Part shown: positions 1-9,606 of the stretch, in pieces
Position numbering within the stretch: position 1 is the first letter of the stretch
Layout of the letters: each line of letters starts with the position of its first letter
Origin: JAGVIE01 sp964520905
GTDB taxonomy: Bacteria; Bacteroidota; Ignavibacteria; UBA10030; SZUA-254
Length of the DNA stretch: 64,000 nt
Direction: 5' to 3'
Assembly: GCA_964520905.1 (NCBI GenBank)
Contig: CAZFQL010000008.1
Location: forward strand, 62,001 to 126,000
Position numbers and translations under genes: made by a program
Notes under the pieces: model-generated
Told to the model about the DNA's origin: nothing
Seen by the model: the letters and a program-made list of their open reading frames with translations, nothing else
Databases searched by the model: none

Positions 1-2
1 TA

Positions 3-1247
3 ATTATCCTGCTTGCTTTTATTTTCAGACCGCTTGTTGTTCGGGTACAAACACTTATCGAACACCTCTTCTATCAGGATATATTCCGTCACCGGCGTAA
101 CTTCATACGCTTCACGCGGGAAGCTGTTCATTACACGAATGCGAAAGAATTGACAGAAGCAGCGATACGATTTCTTCGGGAAACAATCTTTGTATCGATA
201 TCGGATGTTTTGTTGAAGGAAGATTCAGATAGTATATTTCGGAGTGTAATAAATTCGGGTATTACGTTGCCGATGGATGGATGCCTATCGACTATAATCG
301 GTAAAGAACATAAGCCGTGTGAAGTTGAAGAAATTATGGAAACCTGTTCAACGGATGAACGAACAATTCTACAAGAATATCGGAGTGGCTACGTTGTAGG
401 ACTCTATTCAGAGAAAGCGATGTCGGGACTTCTTCTCATCGGTCCGATGACCACGCGAAAACCATATTCCATCGATGAAGTCGAATTTTTCACTATTTTT
501 GCAAATGAAATATCTATAACATTAGAACGAAATGCGCTAATAGAAAAAATACGGGATGAGCAAGCAAAAGCGGCTCAATTAGAACGGCTTGCATCGCTTG
601 GCAGACTTACAGCCGGTATCGCTCACGATTTTCGGAACCCGCTCGGCATTATTTCTCTGTCAGCACAAACTATTCTCCGTAATCCCAAAGACGAACAACT
701 TCATCAGAAAATGAGTACGTTCATTGTAGATGAGAGCAAACGATTAAATAAAAGTGTTGATACTTTTTTACAATATGCTAAACCACATAAACCTGTTTGG
801 GAAAAAGCAAAGCTCGAGCAGATCATCGGCGATGCCATTCAGGCGATAAATACCAAAGCTGCGGACAGTAATGTTAAAATTAATAAAGAATTTCGTGGAG
901 AGATTCCGGAATTGATAACCTCGGTGCAACATCTTAACCGTGTGTTGACCAACTTAGGTACAAATGCTATCGAGGCAATGCCAAAAGGGGGCGAATTAAA
1001 TTTTAAAGTGATGAATGAAGATAATTTTATTACCATCACGGTTTCAGATACAGGAACCGGTATACCGGAAGAAATTCAATCAAAAATCTTCGACCCTTTT
1101 TTCACGACTAAATCAACCGGTACCGGTTTAGGTTTATCAATCGTTCATTCAATGGTCGAGAGCATCAATGGTGAAATATCTTTCACTTCAAATAAAAATG
1201 GGACTACATTTTATATTAAACTTCCAATAGATGGATCGCAAGTATGA
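3..1247 (+). CDS. Sensor histidine kinase, 5' end outside the window
   Basis: The reading frame is open from base 3, so the true start lies upstream; the TTG at 150 is only an internal codon. What is visible begins with the end of a hydrophobic segment, then a GAF-like region (roughly 150-540), a short coiled-coil linker, the H-box with the phosphoacceptor His in AHDFRNP (codon 624-626), and an ATPase domain with N-box (NLGTNAIEAMP), G1 (DTGTGIP) and G2 (GTGLGLS). This is the NtrB/PilS-like class that phosphorylates sigma-54 response regulators. The stop overlaps the start of the next gene by 4 bases (ATGA), so the two are translationally coupled and almost certainly form one two-component system. 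The ligand cannot be told. Confidence 0.93.
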   Translation: MILLAFIFRPLVVRVQTLIEHLFYQDIFRHRRNFIRFTREAVHYTNAKELTEAAIRFLRETIFVSISDVLLKEDSDSIFRSVINSGITLPMDGCLSTIIGKEHKPCEVEEIMETCSTDERTILQEYRSGYVVGLYSEKAMSGLLLIGPMTTRKPYSIDEVEFFTIFANEISITLERNALIEKIRDEQAKAAQLERLASLGRLTAGIAHDFRNPLGIISLSAQTILRNPKDEQLHQKMSTFIVDESKRLNKSVDTFLQYAKPHKPVWEKAKLEQIIGDAIQAINTKAADSNVKINKEFRGEIPELITSVQHLNRVLTNLGTNAIEAMPKGGELNFKVMNEDNFITITVSDTGTGIPEEIQSKIFDPFFTTKSTGTGLGLSIVHSMVESINGEISFTSNKNGTTFYIKLPIDGSQV

Positions 1248-2647
1248 ACAAACTCAATCTTTTAATAATTGATGATGAAGAAAAGACAAGACAAATCTTA
1301 GAAATCAATCTTCAATCTGCCCATAATGTTATTCTTGCTAAAAATGGTCGCGAGGCATTGTCGCTCCTGCAAAGTGAACCAATCGATATCGTACTCACAG
1401 ATCTGAAAATGCCGGAAGTTGATGGACAGACAGTTATGAAAGAAGTAAAAAAGATGGGGCGAAATATCCCGGTAATAATCATGACGGCGTTTGGCACAGT
1501 TGAAAATGCAGTTTCAATGATGAAGGAAGGTGCGTTTGATTATTTAACGAAACCGATTGATCTTGATCAGCTTGATCTGGTGCTTACTCGCGCAATGAAT
1601 CATGTGAAGTTGATTAGAGAGAACGAAGAGTTGCGTAACCAATTGCGTTCAATAGGAAATCTAAGCAATATAATAACGGCAAGTCCAAAGATACAAGACG
1701 TTTTAAAAACGGTTCAACAAATTGCTTCAACAAATTTCACTGTACTTATTGAAGGTGAAACCGGAACAGGAAAAGAATTAATCGCACGGGCGATACATTC
1801 ATCAAGTCACCGCGCGGCTAAAACATTCGTTGCAATAAATTGCGGAGCAATTCCAAGAGAATTGTTAGAGAGCGAATTTTTCGGCAGCGAGAAAGGCGCT
1901 TTCACAGGAGCAACGAGCAGGCGCATCGGTAAATTTGAACAGGCAAGCGGCGGAACGTTGTTCCTTGATGAAATCGGTGAGTTACCAATCGAACTTCAAG
2001 TCAAACTTCTTCGTGCAATTGAAGAGCAGGCAATTATACGTGTGGGGGCAAATGAGAAAATTTCATTAGACCTTCGCATAGTAGCGGCAACGAATCGTAA
2101 ATTGAAGATTGAAGTTGAAGCCGGGAGATTCCGCAGCGATTTATATTATCGGCTCAACGTCGTCAATATCGCTCTTCCACCGCTTCGTGAACGGTCGGAG
2201 GACGTTCCGCTTCTCGCCCAACATTTCTTAATGAAGCATAAGCAAAACGTTGGGAAAGATATTAAAGGATTCGAGCCGACTGCTCTTATCTATTTAAAAG
2301 CATATCAATGGCGCGGCAACGTTCGTGAATTGGAAAATGCGGTGGTGAGATCGATGGTCGCAGCCAGTGAAGAATATATCACAATCGACGATTTACCAGC
2401 CGACCTCCACATCGGAAGTAATGATGGACAAGAATCAATCCCCTCTTCCTATCAAGAATTCCTTTCCCAAAAAAAGATACTAAAAGATAAACACCTCAGG
2501 GAATTCGAGAAATATTTCATCCTTGAAGCTCTCCGCAACAATCAGTGGAACATTTCTCAAACGGCAAAATCTCTCGATATGGATCGCCGGCAACTCCAAA
2601 ATATGATGAAAGAGCACGGACTGAAATCGAAAGAGAACGAGACTTGA
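1244..2647 (+). CDS. Sigma-54-dependent response regulator, NtrC/AtoC family
   Basis: 467 residues in the standard three-domain order. Receiver domain (about 1-120) with acidic pocket DDEE and phosphoacceptor Asp53 in LTDLKMP, then an AAA+ domain with Walker A GETGTGKE (171-178) and the sigma-54 contact loop GAFTGA (218-223), and a C-terminal Fis-type helix-turn-helix (about 425-460). On phosphorylation this family oligomerises, hydrolyses ATP and opens promoters held by sigma-54. It overlaps the upstream kinase by 4 bases. Three sigma-54-type promoters with nearby dyads are visible in this window (9960, 35959, and minus-strand 35799), so it is a reasonable but unproven candidate activator for them. 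Confidence 0.95.
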   Translation: MNKLNLLIIDDEEKTRQILEINLQSAHNVILAKNGREALSLLQSEPIDIVLTDLKMPEVDGQTVMKEVKKMGRNIPVIIMTAFGTVENAVSMMKEGAFDYLTKPIDLDQLDLVLTRAMNHVKLIRENEELRNQLRSIGNLSNIITASPKIQDVLKTVQQIASTNFTVLIEGETGTGKELIARAIHSSSHRAAKTFVAINCGAIPRELLESEFFGSEKGAFTGATSRRIGKFEQASGGTLFLDEIGELPIELQVKLLRAIEEQAIIRVGANEKISLDLRIVAATNRKLKIEVEAGRFRSDLYYRLNVVNIALPPLRERSEDVPLLAQHFLMKHKQNVGKDIKGFEPTALIYLKAYQWRGNVRELENAVVRSMVAASEEYITIDDLPADLHIGSNDGQESIPSSYQEFLSQKKILKDKHLREFEKYFILEALRNNQWNISQTAKSLDMDRRQLQNMMKEHGLKSKENET

Positions 2648-2677
2648 ATTTATTCAATAAATATTTCAGGAACAACC

Positions 2678-3223
2678 ATGAAACATTCTAAACTTATGAA
2701 TTATGCAGCACTTATTTTAACAATTCTCGTTTTTGCTTTCTTACATGAGACCCTTCATGCTTTACCAGCCCTCGTTTATGGTGAGTATGAGTCATTTAGC
2801 ATTCATCCATATGGATTTGAAGTCATTTATAAGTCGCCAATACCGGAACGTGTAGGTGTACACTGGGGTTTGATCTCCGGTCTACCGAATATATTCACAT
2901 TGTCAATCGGTTACCTGTTGTTTGCATATCGACGTCGAATCGCACTCCACAGAACTTCATTCTTAGGTGTTATGGGTTATTGGATGATTTGTATATTCTT
3001 ATTCGCCGATGCGCTCAACCTCTCGGTGAATCCTTTTATTTTTGGTGGAGATATTGGGGGAATAGTTGTCGGTTTTGGAATTCACCAATATATAATACAG
3101 ATAACCTTTTTTATAATTTTGCTTATTAACAGAGAGCTTATCGTTCAATATCTCTTTCCCCTTTACGGAATCAAATCAAAAAGCATCCTTTGGAAATCAT
3201 GGATAAAATTTAGAAAGGAATAA
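2678..3223 (+). CDS. Polytopic membrane protein with HExxH motif (M50-like)
   Basis: 181 residues with about four hydrophobic segments. The first membrane helix carries HETLH at residues 23-27, the zinc-binding signature of membrane metallopeptidases of the site-2 protease (M50) type; no second clear NPDG-like zinc motif is seen, though a DALN segment lies in the third helix and could supply a ligand. It begins 30 bases after the response regulator and may be co-transcribed with it. Size and layout also fit metalloprotease-like proteins of unknown function such as the DUF3267 kind. Function is not established; the assignment rests on HExxH in a helix. Confidence 0.6.
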   Translation: MKHSKLMNYAALILTILVFAFLHETLHALPALVYGEYESFSIHPYGFEVIYKSPIPERVGVHWGLISGLPNIFTLSIGYLLFAYRRRIALHRTSFLGVMGYWMICIFLFADALNLSVNPFIFGGDIGGIVVGFGIHQYIIQITFFIILLINRELIVQYLFPLYGIKSKSILWKSWIKFRKE

Positions 3224-3457
3224 CACTCAGTCTCTACGTCAATATATCCGAAGTACAAAAGTTACTTAAACCTGCCATCATCATCGGTCTCCTGGCGGGT
3301 ATAAATCGGTTTTTGTTTTCAATTGCCAGCCAAGATATAGATCCCATCAGGTCGTTTGTTGAATACACACTTCTATGCTGGCTTGCTGCTTGGGGGGATT
3401 ATCGATGGCAAAGCGTTTCTCACTACCGGGAGTGTTCATTCACATTCAATTCAATAT
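3214..3457 (+). pseudogene. Possible broken small membrane ORF between convergent genes
   Basis: The gap between the HExxH protein and the RND permease holds a hydrophobic reading frame without a good start codon (ISEVQKLLKPAIIIGLLAG and onward) that continues in the next frame after a run of six G (3392-3397) as GIIDGKAFLTTGS. One G fewer would join the frames. It could be a gene remnant or a chance open frame. I do not recognise a family. Confidence 0.2.
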
Positions 3458-6400
3458 TTATGGATTCCAGCTTTCATCAATATTTATTTCAACGCTTCTC
3501 AGCTTCAGCACTTTCCTTACCCACATACTCAGATCATCTACTATCGAATAAACAACCGGAATAAATACAAGTGTGAGAAGAGATGAGCTTATCATCCCGC
3601 CCATAATTACAACTGCCATCCCCGAGCGCATTTCTGAGCCGGGTCCCAATTCCAACGCCAGCGGCAACATGCCAAATACAATTGCAAGCGTTGTCATTAA
3701 AATGGGGCGGAGCCGTGTTTTTCCCGCTTCAACAAGCGCATCCAACCGATCCAATCCACGTTTTCTTAATGTGTTGGTATAGTCAACCAACAAAATGGCA
3801 TTATTCACCACCAAACCAACAAGCATAACAACACCGATCATCGAAAATATATTAAGTGTTTTACCGGTTATCATTAATGCGAGAATGGCGCCTACAACCG
3901 TAATTGGTAAAGAAAACATTACGATGAAGGGATATAAAAAGGATTCAAAAAGCGAAGCCATCACCATATACACGAACAAGATGGAAAGCACAAGCGCGAT
4001 GATCAGGTTAGTAAAAGTTTCATCCATTATTTCCACGTCTCCCGCCAGACCCACTTTTGAGATCGTACGTGGGAGATTCAATTTGTCGATTGCTTTAGTG
4101 ACATCATTGCTCACATCGCCAAGAGGCCTGCCCACAATGTTGGCAGTAACAACAAATTGTCGGTTGTGGTTTTTCCGCTGAATCTCTACGGGACCATAAT
4201 CTTGATAAATGCGTGCGATCTGACCTAATTCAATCATCTCGCCGGAAATTGATTTGACGTTCATTGATGAAATATCGGCAGTGCTTTTCTTTTTTGATTC
4301 AGGCAGTGCGACCATCATATCGTATTCACGGTCTTTTTCTTTATATTTGTTTGAGATATCACCGTCAATGCTTGTACGTAAAGTAGAACCTACAACCGCA
4401 GCCGGTATTCCCAACGCTGCACATTTCACTCGATCGATTTCAGCTTTGATTTCCGGCGCGCCGGCTTTCCACGATGATGATACTTCCATAATACCAGGAA
4501 TATTTTTTATTGCATCCATAATCATTCTTGACGCAATGTTAAAATCCTTGATTTCTGAGCCGGCAACTTCAATCATAATCGGAAGATTCCCGCCTCCACC
4601 GCCCATAATACTGGGTGGATAAACCCGCATTGTAATTCCGGGAATTTCCTTACCCAACTCCCGTATCGTCTTTGCAACTTCTTGTGTTGAACGGAAATCT
4701 TTGCCTTGATGGAGGAGAAGCTTTAACTGCCCAACTTGACTGCCGCTCAAAGTAACATCTTCATTTGAAACTTTGCCGAGCGTAACAAATCGTGATTTCA
4801 CTTCCGGTACAACAGCAAGTTTTGCTTCCAACGTTCTTGTAACCGCATCAGTTTTTTCAAGAGATGTACCGGCGGGAGTTTCAATTTCCACCATTAATTC
4901 ACCTTTATCAGGCGGTGTGAATAACTCTGTGCTCACTGCTCCTAAAGGAATAAGAGCAACGCTTCCTAAAAATATTAATGTTGTAACGGCGAGAACAGTT
5001 TTTCTGTGCCTAAGTACCCAGCTACTCAATTTTCCATAATTATTTTTGAGAAGTTCCATCACTTTGCTTTTCTTTTCGGAAGAAGATTCTTCCGCCGTCT
5101 TTTTTAACCAGCGTGACGCTAACATCGGTGTAAGTGTGAATGAAACAAAGAGTGAAAAAAGTATTGCAATTGTTATCGTGAGACCAAATTGCGTAAAGAA
5201 CTTTCCGACCATTCCGCCCATAAAAGCAATTGGTATGAATACTGCAACGTTCGTTAGCGTGATAGCGATAGCGGCAAGTCCAATCTCGTTCCTTCCATCG
5301 AGTGCGGCTTTGAATGGATTCTTTCCCAAACTCAAATGCCGATTGGTATTTTCAAGAACCACAATTGAATCGTCAACGAGGATACCTATCGAGGTTGCCA
5401 AACCCATTAGCGACATCATATTGAAAGTAAAACCGGCGTAATACATTAAAGAAAAAGTTGCAATAATCGAAGTAGGTATTGCCAAAAGAACGATGACGGT
5501 GTTACGAACGTTTCGCAGAAAGATAAAGATAATGAAACCGGTCAGCACAATAGCTTCGAGCAGATTGTCTCGTACTTCAGAAATAGAATTTTTTGTGAAT
5601 GATGATTGGTCATACGCTACTGTAAATTCAATATCGGAAGGAAGCCGGGTTTTCAGTTGTTCCATTTCTTGCTTCACCAAATCAGCTACACGAACGCTGT
5701 TGGAACCGGGCTGCGGTCGAACTGCAATTCCCAAACTTACAGTACCGTCAATTCGATTCAGACTCTTCATTTTCTTAAAAGAGTCATCTACATTTGCAAT
5801 GTTTTGCAGGTAAATTTCTTTGCCGGCAGGCGTGAAGATCGGCGCCTTTTTGACAGCGTCGACACTTCGGAATCTGCCCATAACTCGAACGCCATGCTCT
5901 TTCGTTTTTGTTTCGATCATACCAGCCGGCACATCAAGATTCTCCATCTTAAGAGAATTCACGACATCCAAAATTGACAACTTGTATTGAGCTAATTGTT
6001 CCGGGTCGACAGAAATACTAATCTGCCTTTCTTTTTGACCGGAAATCAAAATATCTGCAACCCCTTCCACTTGCTGAAATCTGTTCTTCACTTGTTTATC
6101 AACGATATGGTAGAGTTCATTAAGCGTTCGTGTATTAGAACAAACTGCGATGTTCAAAATCGGCATTGCAGACGCATCCCATTTAGTAACTATTGGAATC
6201 TCGGCGTTATCAGGAAGAGAGAACCGTATCTCATCAACTTTTTTCTGCACATCCAATTGAGCATTATTTCCATCAATGCCTAATTTAAATTCCACAATTA
6301 CTGTTGAAACGCCTTCACGCGACCAGGACCTAACGCTTTTAATGCCGTTGATTGTGCTGACCGCTTCTTCAATAGGTTTCGTGATTGATGTTTCATTCTC

Positions 6401-6571
6401 TTCCGGGTTAGACCCCGGGTATACTGTTGTAACTGTAATATATGGGAAGTCAGTTTCCGGAAACATTGAAGATCCCATTCGTGAAAGCGAGATGAGTCCG
6501 AAAACAGCTATGGCGCCAAAAATCATCAAGAGAAAAACGGGGCGACGAATGGATATTTCTGTTATAGTCAT
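3458..6571 (-). CDS. RND efflux permease, AcrB/HAE1 family
   Basis: 1037 residues, the usual length for hydrophobe/amphiphile RND pumps. The N-terminus matches the family (TEISIRRPVFLLMI), two large periplasmic loops alternate with two blocks of membrane helices, and the proton-relay aspartate pair is present in the fourth helix (GILVDDSIVVLEN, about residue 405). It exchanges protons for export of drugs, lipids or other amphiphiles from the periplasm or inner membrane through a TolC-type channel. Its start overlaps the stop of the adaptor gene by 4 bases. It is the last gene of an operon controlled by the adjacent TetR gene. Substrate unknown. Confidence 0.95.
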   Translation of the reverse strand: MTITEISIRRPVFLLMIFGAIAVFGLISLSRMGSSMFPETDFPYITVTTVYPGSNPEENETSITKPIEEAVSTINGIKSVRSWSREGVSTVIVEFKLGIDGNNAQLDVQKKVDEIRFSLPDNAEIPIVTKWDASAMPILNIAVCSNTRTLNELYHIVDKQVKNRFQQVEGVADILISGQKERQISISVDPEQLAQYKLSILDVVNSLKMENLDVPAGMIETKTKEHGVRVMGRFRSVDAVKKAPIFTPAGKEIYLQNIANVDDSFKKMKSLNRIDGTVSLGIAVRPQPGSNSVRVADLVKQEMEQLKTRLPSDIEFTVAYDQSSFTKNSISEVRDNLLEAIVLTGFIIFIFLRNVRNTVIVLLAIPTSIIATFSLMYYAGFTFNMMSLMGLATSIGILVDDSIVVLENTNRHLSLGKNPFKAALDGRNEIGLAAIAITLTNVAVFIPIAFMGGMVGKFFTQFGLTITIAILFSLFVSFTLTPMLASRWLKKTAEESSSEKKSKVMELLKNNYGKLSSWVLRHRKTVLAVTTLIFLGSVALIPLGAVSTELFTPPDKGELMVEIETPAGTSLEKTDAVTRTLEAKLAVVPEVKSRFVTLGKVSNEDVTLSGSQVGQLKLLLHQGKDFRSTQEVAKTIRELGKEIPGITMRVYPPSIMGGGGGNLPIMIEVAGSEIKDFNIASRMIMDAIKNIPGIMEVSSSWKAGAPEIKAEIDRVKCAALGIPAAVVGSTLRTSIDGDISNKYKEKDREYDMMVALPESKKKSTADISSMNVKSISGEMIELGQIARIYQDYGPVEIQRKNHNRQFVVTANIVGRPLGDVSNDVTKAIDKLNLPRTISKVGLAGDVEIMDETFTNLIIALVLSILFVYMVMASLFESFLYPFIVMFSLPITVVGAILALMITGKTLNIFSMIGVVMLVGLVVNNAILLVDYTNTLRKRGLDRLDALVEAGKTRLRPILMTTLAIVFGMLPLALELGPGSEMRSGMAVVIMGGMISSSLLTLVFIPVVYSIVDDLSMWVRKVLKLRSVEINIDESWNP

Positions 6572-7464
6572 TGCTGGTTTCCTCCCGCTATTTTCACACG
6601 AGTGCCGTCTTTCAATTCATCCGAAGCGAATGTAATAACAGTATCTCCGGCGCTGATACCTTTTTTAATTTCTACTACATCCGGTTTCTGCAAGCCAAGT
6701 TCGACAAAAGTCAATTTAGCGATGCCGTCTTTAATAATATAAACCGCGCGCTTGCCGTTTATCCTCTTTAGTGCATCGGGAACAATGGCAAGTGTCATCT
6801 TTCGATTAAGGTCGATTCTTGCCCGCCCAAACATCCCCGCCATTATTTCCGAGAAGCTTTTGTCGAAAGTAATCTCCACTTCGCCCTTGCCGCTTTGAGA
6901 ATTGAGATTTGATTTTATCAAACTCACCTTGCCGCTGAACTCATGATTTGGCAAAGCATCCATTGTGATGACTGTTTTCTGTCCGTTACGGACTTTTGCA
7001 AGATCAGTTTCAAAAAGTCCAACTATTAGCTTCAAATCTTCTTGCCTGGAGATTGAAAGAATCGGATTCATATCTGAAACACGCGCCCCTTCTTTTAAAT
7101 ACAGCGTCTCAACTTTTCCGGCGACTGTAGATTTCACTTCAACCGGTTTGAATGATAAGCCGACTTCATCCCGCTCGACCATTGCAATAACTTCATCGTT
7201 TTTTACTTTTTGTCCTTCTATCACAAGTAGACGAACTAACGTTCCCGGCATTTTGGGAAAAATGTCTACTATATCCGGCTTCTTCACAGAACCGTAAGTG
7301 GAAACATCTTCAATCCATTCAGTTTGTTTTACTATACTTACTTCTACAGGCAGCGGATGGTTGGCAAGTTCATCTGCTTTTTTATTTCCCGCAGCCTCTT
7401 GTTTATCACAGCTATTAACAGCGAGCAGTGATGATAGAATGATAAATGAGAGAATCTTTTTCAT
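6568..7464 (-). CDS. RND periplasmic adaptor (membrane fusion) lipoprotein
   Basis: 298 residues. N-terminal hydrophobic signal ends in a plausible lipobox (AVNSC, Cys19), followed by the barrel-sandwich/lipoyl-like half motifs (PGTLVRLLVIEGQKVKNDEV and TVAGKVETLYLKEG), a beta-barrel domain and a membrane-proximal domain. The alpha-helical hairpin is very short, as in the minimal adaptors common in Bacteroidota. It links the RND permease to the outer-membrane channel encoded just upstream. It is translationally coupled to the permease by a 4-base overlap and lies 40 bases after the TolC-like gene. Confidence 0.92.
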   Translation of the reverse strand: MKKILSFIILSSLLAVNSCDKQEAAGNKKADELANHPLPVEVSIVKQTEWIEDVSTYGSVKKPDIVDIFPKMPGTLVRLLVIEGQKVKNDEVIAMVERDEVGLSFKPVEVKSTVAGKVETLYLKEGARVSDMNPILSISRQEDLKLIVGLFETDLAKVRNGQKTVITMDALPNHEFSGKVSLIKSNLNSQSGKGEVEITFDKSFSEIMAGMFGRARIDLNRKMTLAIVPDALKRINGKRAVYIIKDGIAKLTFVELGLQKPDVVEIKKGISAGDTVITFASDELKDGTRVKIAGGNQQ

Positions 7465-7504
7465 ATTTATAGCTCCGTTAAATTTTTCTTATACTGTTCA
7501 TTTC

Positions 7505-8833
7505 TTAAAACACTTTACGTCCTACTGATTTCTGCAGGTTGTACTTACTTATTGTATAACTGCCCACAGCTTGCACGTAATTAAGTTTTGCCGTTTGCAA
7601 AGACTGCTGAACATCAAGCAGATCCAAAGCGCTTACCAAGCCGCGATGATATCTTTCTTCGGCGGTGACGAGCGCTTGTTTTGTCAGGTCTGTTTTCTTT
7701 TTTTCAATTTCAATTTGTTTTTCTTCTGTTTGCAAATTGAGCAGCACTTGTTTTATTTCAATTGCTATTTCGTCTTTAGTATCGTCATATTGCATTTGAG
7801 TTGTCTTTAGCAATACCTCTGCTTGCTTAACCTGTGAGCTCGTTCTAAAACCATCAAATAATGGCAGAGAAAAAGAAAGCCCGGCATTCCAACTCCCTTT
7901 GAAGATATCTACTTTAGGTAGGTATCCATTCCGAATGTCCCAATTGAAGAAAATATCAACATTTGGTTTGTTCATTGTTGAAGAAATATCTTTTTGCAGC
8001 GATGCCTGTTTTTCTCTCTCTTGTAACTGCTTGAGTTCAATTCTGTTAGCGAATGCTTCCTGGAGCAATATTTTTTCATCCATAGAAATCGGAATGTACG
8101 TCAGTGAATCTTGAAGCTGCACAATATTATCCGGCGAACGGCCAATGATTTTGTTGAACTGCATCTTTAGTTTTTTAAGACTTGTTTCAGCGTTCAGTAT
8201 TTCGCCGCTAACTGAACTGATTTGAACTTCCATCGATAGAATGTCAAAAGACGACGTTTCCCCAATTTCATATTTTCTCTTCATCATAGAAAGCCGTTGC
8301 TCAAGAAGTGAGAGGTTTTCATTTATTACCTTAATTGCTTCATTCATCATCAGTATCTGGTAGTATAACTGAACCGTCAGGTAAGTTACTTCACGTTCCG
8401 TGAAAGCCATGTTGTGCATTGCTTGCGATAATTCAATTTCACTCAACTCAACCATTTTGCCGTTTCTTCCCCAATTGAAAAGTGCTTGGTTGAGAGACAC
8501 TTGTGTGCTGTAATTGTTGGGTGTGCCAAGTTTTATTTCTTCCGACGGCATATCGGGGAAAGCAAACTTGAATGTGGAGAACGTGTTCAACCGGGTGTAA
8601 TTTGATTCTAAACGAAGCTGTGGAAAATAAACGCTGCGAGATTCAGCTATCTTAGCTTCGGCTCCGCCAATTGATTCTTTCACTTGCAGTATCCGAGTAT
8701 TGTTTTCCAATGCAAGTTTGATACTCTCGGCAAGCGTAAGCCGATTCTCTTTACCCACTACCTGGGCATTGGCTTGCATGATGAGAAATATGAGAAGCCA
8801 TAAGAATAGAAAAAATATTTTCTTAGACAACAT
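7505..8833 (-). CDS. TolC-family outer-membrane efflux protein
   Basis: 442 residues with a signal peptide ending at about ANAQ (residue 24), followed by two similar halves of long amphipathic helices and short strands as in TolC/OprM channels (LTLAESIKLALENN near the start, RYHRGLVSALDLLDVQQSL near the end). It forms the trimeric exit duct for the RND pump encoded downstream. First gene of the operon: a 20-bp inverted repeat, identical to one before the TetR gene, lies 39-58 bases upstream of its start codon, so the whole pump is probably repressed by that TetR protein. Confidence 0.93.
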   Translation of the reverse strand: MLSKKIFFLFLWLLIFLIMQANAQVVGKENRLTLAESIKLALENNTRILQVKESIGGAEAKIAESRSVYFPQLRLESNYTRLNTFSTFKFAFPDMPSEEIKLGTPNNYSTQVSLNQALFNWGRNGKMVELSEIELSQAMHNMAFTEREVTYLTVQLYYQILMMNEAIKVINENLSLLEQRLSMMKRKYEIGETSSFDILSMEVQISSVSGEILNAETSLKKLKMQFNKIIGRSPDNIVQLQDSLTYIPISMDEKILLQEAFANRIELKQLQEREKQASLQKDISSTMNKPNVDIFFNWDIRNGYLPKVDIFKGSWNAGLSFSLPLFDGFRTSSQVKQAEVLLKTTQMQYDDTKDEIAIEIKQVLLNLQTEEKQIEIEKKKTDLTKQALVTAEERYHRGLVSALDLLDVQQSLQTAKLNYVQAVGSYTISKYNLQKSVGRKVF

Positions 8834-8871
8834 AAAGTTTATTCCTTATCTCTATTATTAATCTTTCTTAT

Positions 8872-8891
8872 TAATTGAGTGCTCAATCAAT
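8872..8891. promoter_or_regulatory. Probable TetR operator, copy 1 (pump promoter)
   Basis: The 20-mer TAATTGAGTGCTCAATCAAT contains the inverted repeat ATTGAG-TG-CTCAAT and occurs again, base for base, at 9561-9580 before the TetR gene. It lies between the tetR terminator and the TolC-like start codon, where it would cover the promoter of the pump operon. Confidence 0.75.
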
Positions 8892-8899
8892 TATTAACT

Positions 8900-8932
8900 A
8901 AAAAAAATGCAGACATAAAATGCTATGCCTGC
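8900..8932 (-). terminator. Rho-independent terminator of the TetR gene
   Basis: On the minus strand the hairpin GCAGGCATA / TATGTCTGC (8909-8932, one G-T pair) is followed by eight T (8907-8900). It begins 10 bases after the TetR stop and isolates that gene from the pump operon downstream. Confidence 0.8.
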
Positions 8933-8942
8933 GTTAAGCTTC

Positions 8943-9536
8943 TTAAATGGTAGTCTTAGCTATTCCACGTAAAAAAATATCCACAACTTGCTTTGAAGTT
9001 TCTTCCAGTGAAAAATTTTCCTCGAATAACAACCAATTCATAACATTATAATCCATCATACCGAATATGCAGGTGGCAGCAACCTCAGGGTTGATTTTCC
9101 GTATCACACCCTGCTGAATACCTTCTTTAACTATTTCTCCTATTATTCTAAAAGCTTCCATCATACCGTATTTATTTATCTTTTCGAGATCCAGCCCAGA
9201 CCCTGTAGTTTGCATTATCAGCATCTCAAAGAATTTTTTGTCTTTTTGGACCAGATGAACATAAGTTAACAAGGCTATTTCTATCTTTCTTAAAGCATTT
9301 TGTTCGTTGCCAACTTTCTTTCTAAATTCTACCATAAAGAAATTACATTTTTCTTTCAATAATGAAAAAAACAAATCTTCTTTATTTTTAAAATGGTGGA
9401 AGATTATCCCTTGCGATACACCGGCTTCTTTGGCAATTAAAGCTGTTGTTGCACCATGATAACCCTTTTCAGAGAAAAGCTTAATAGCAGCATCAATGAT
9501 TCGTTCCTTTTTATTTGTTGGATCTTTTACATTCAT
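8943..9536 (-). CDS. TetR/AcrR-family transcriptional repressor
   Basis: 197 residues from the ATG at 9536; a longer frame starts with TTG at 9575 but that codon lies inside the operator, so the ATG is preferred. The N-terminal helix-turn-helix is typical (RIIDAAIKLFSEKGYHG then TTALIAKEAGVSQGIIFHHFKNKEDL), and the C-terminal part is a helical ligand-binding and dimer domain. It is transcribed in the same direction as the RND operon but is separated from it by a terminator. Identical operators in front of both units indicate autoregulation plus control of the pump, released by an unknown ligand. Confidence 0.93.
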   Translation of the reverse strand: MNVKDPTNKKERIIDAAIKLFSEKGYHGATTALIAKEAGVSQGIIFHHFKNKEDLFFSLLKEKCNFFMVEFRKKVGNEQNALRKIEIALLTYVHLVQKDKKFFEMLIMQTTGSGLDLEKINKYGMMEAFRIIGEIVKEGIQQGVIRKINPEVAATCIFGMMDYNVMNWLLFEENFSLEETSKQVVDIFLRGIAKTTI

Positions 9537-9560
9537 ATTTTTGCAATCTTTCCAATAAGC

Positions 9561-9580
9561 TAATTGAGTGCTCAATCAAT
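9561..9580. promoter_or_regulatory. Probable TetR operator, copy 2 (autoregulation)
   Basis: Second exact copy of TAATTGAGTGCTCAATCAAT. It overlaps the -10 hexamer and covers the expected transcription start of the TetR promoter, a position that would block RNA polymerase. Confidence 0.75.
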
Positions 9581-9606
9581 ATACAACACATAATATTTAA
9601 AGTCAA
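9578..9606 (-). promoter_or_regulatory. Sigma-70-type promoter of the TetR gene
   Basis: Minus-strand TTGACT (9606-9601), 17-base spacer, TATATT (9583-9578). The -10 element overlaps the operator 9561-9580. The start codon at 9536 is about 35 bases downstream of the predicted start site. Confidence 0.7.

Noticed and set aside
3458..6571. Many plus-strand open frames opposite the RND permease gene
   Set aside because: They are antisense shadows: no ribosome sites, no known motifs, and the minus-strand frame is a full-length family member.
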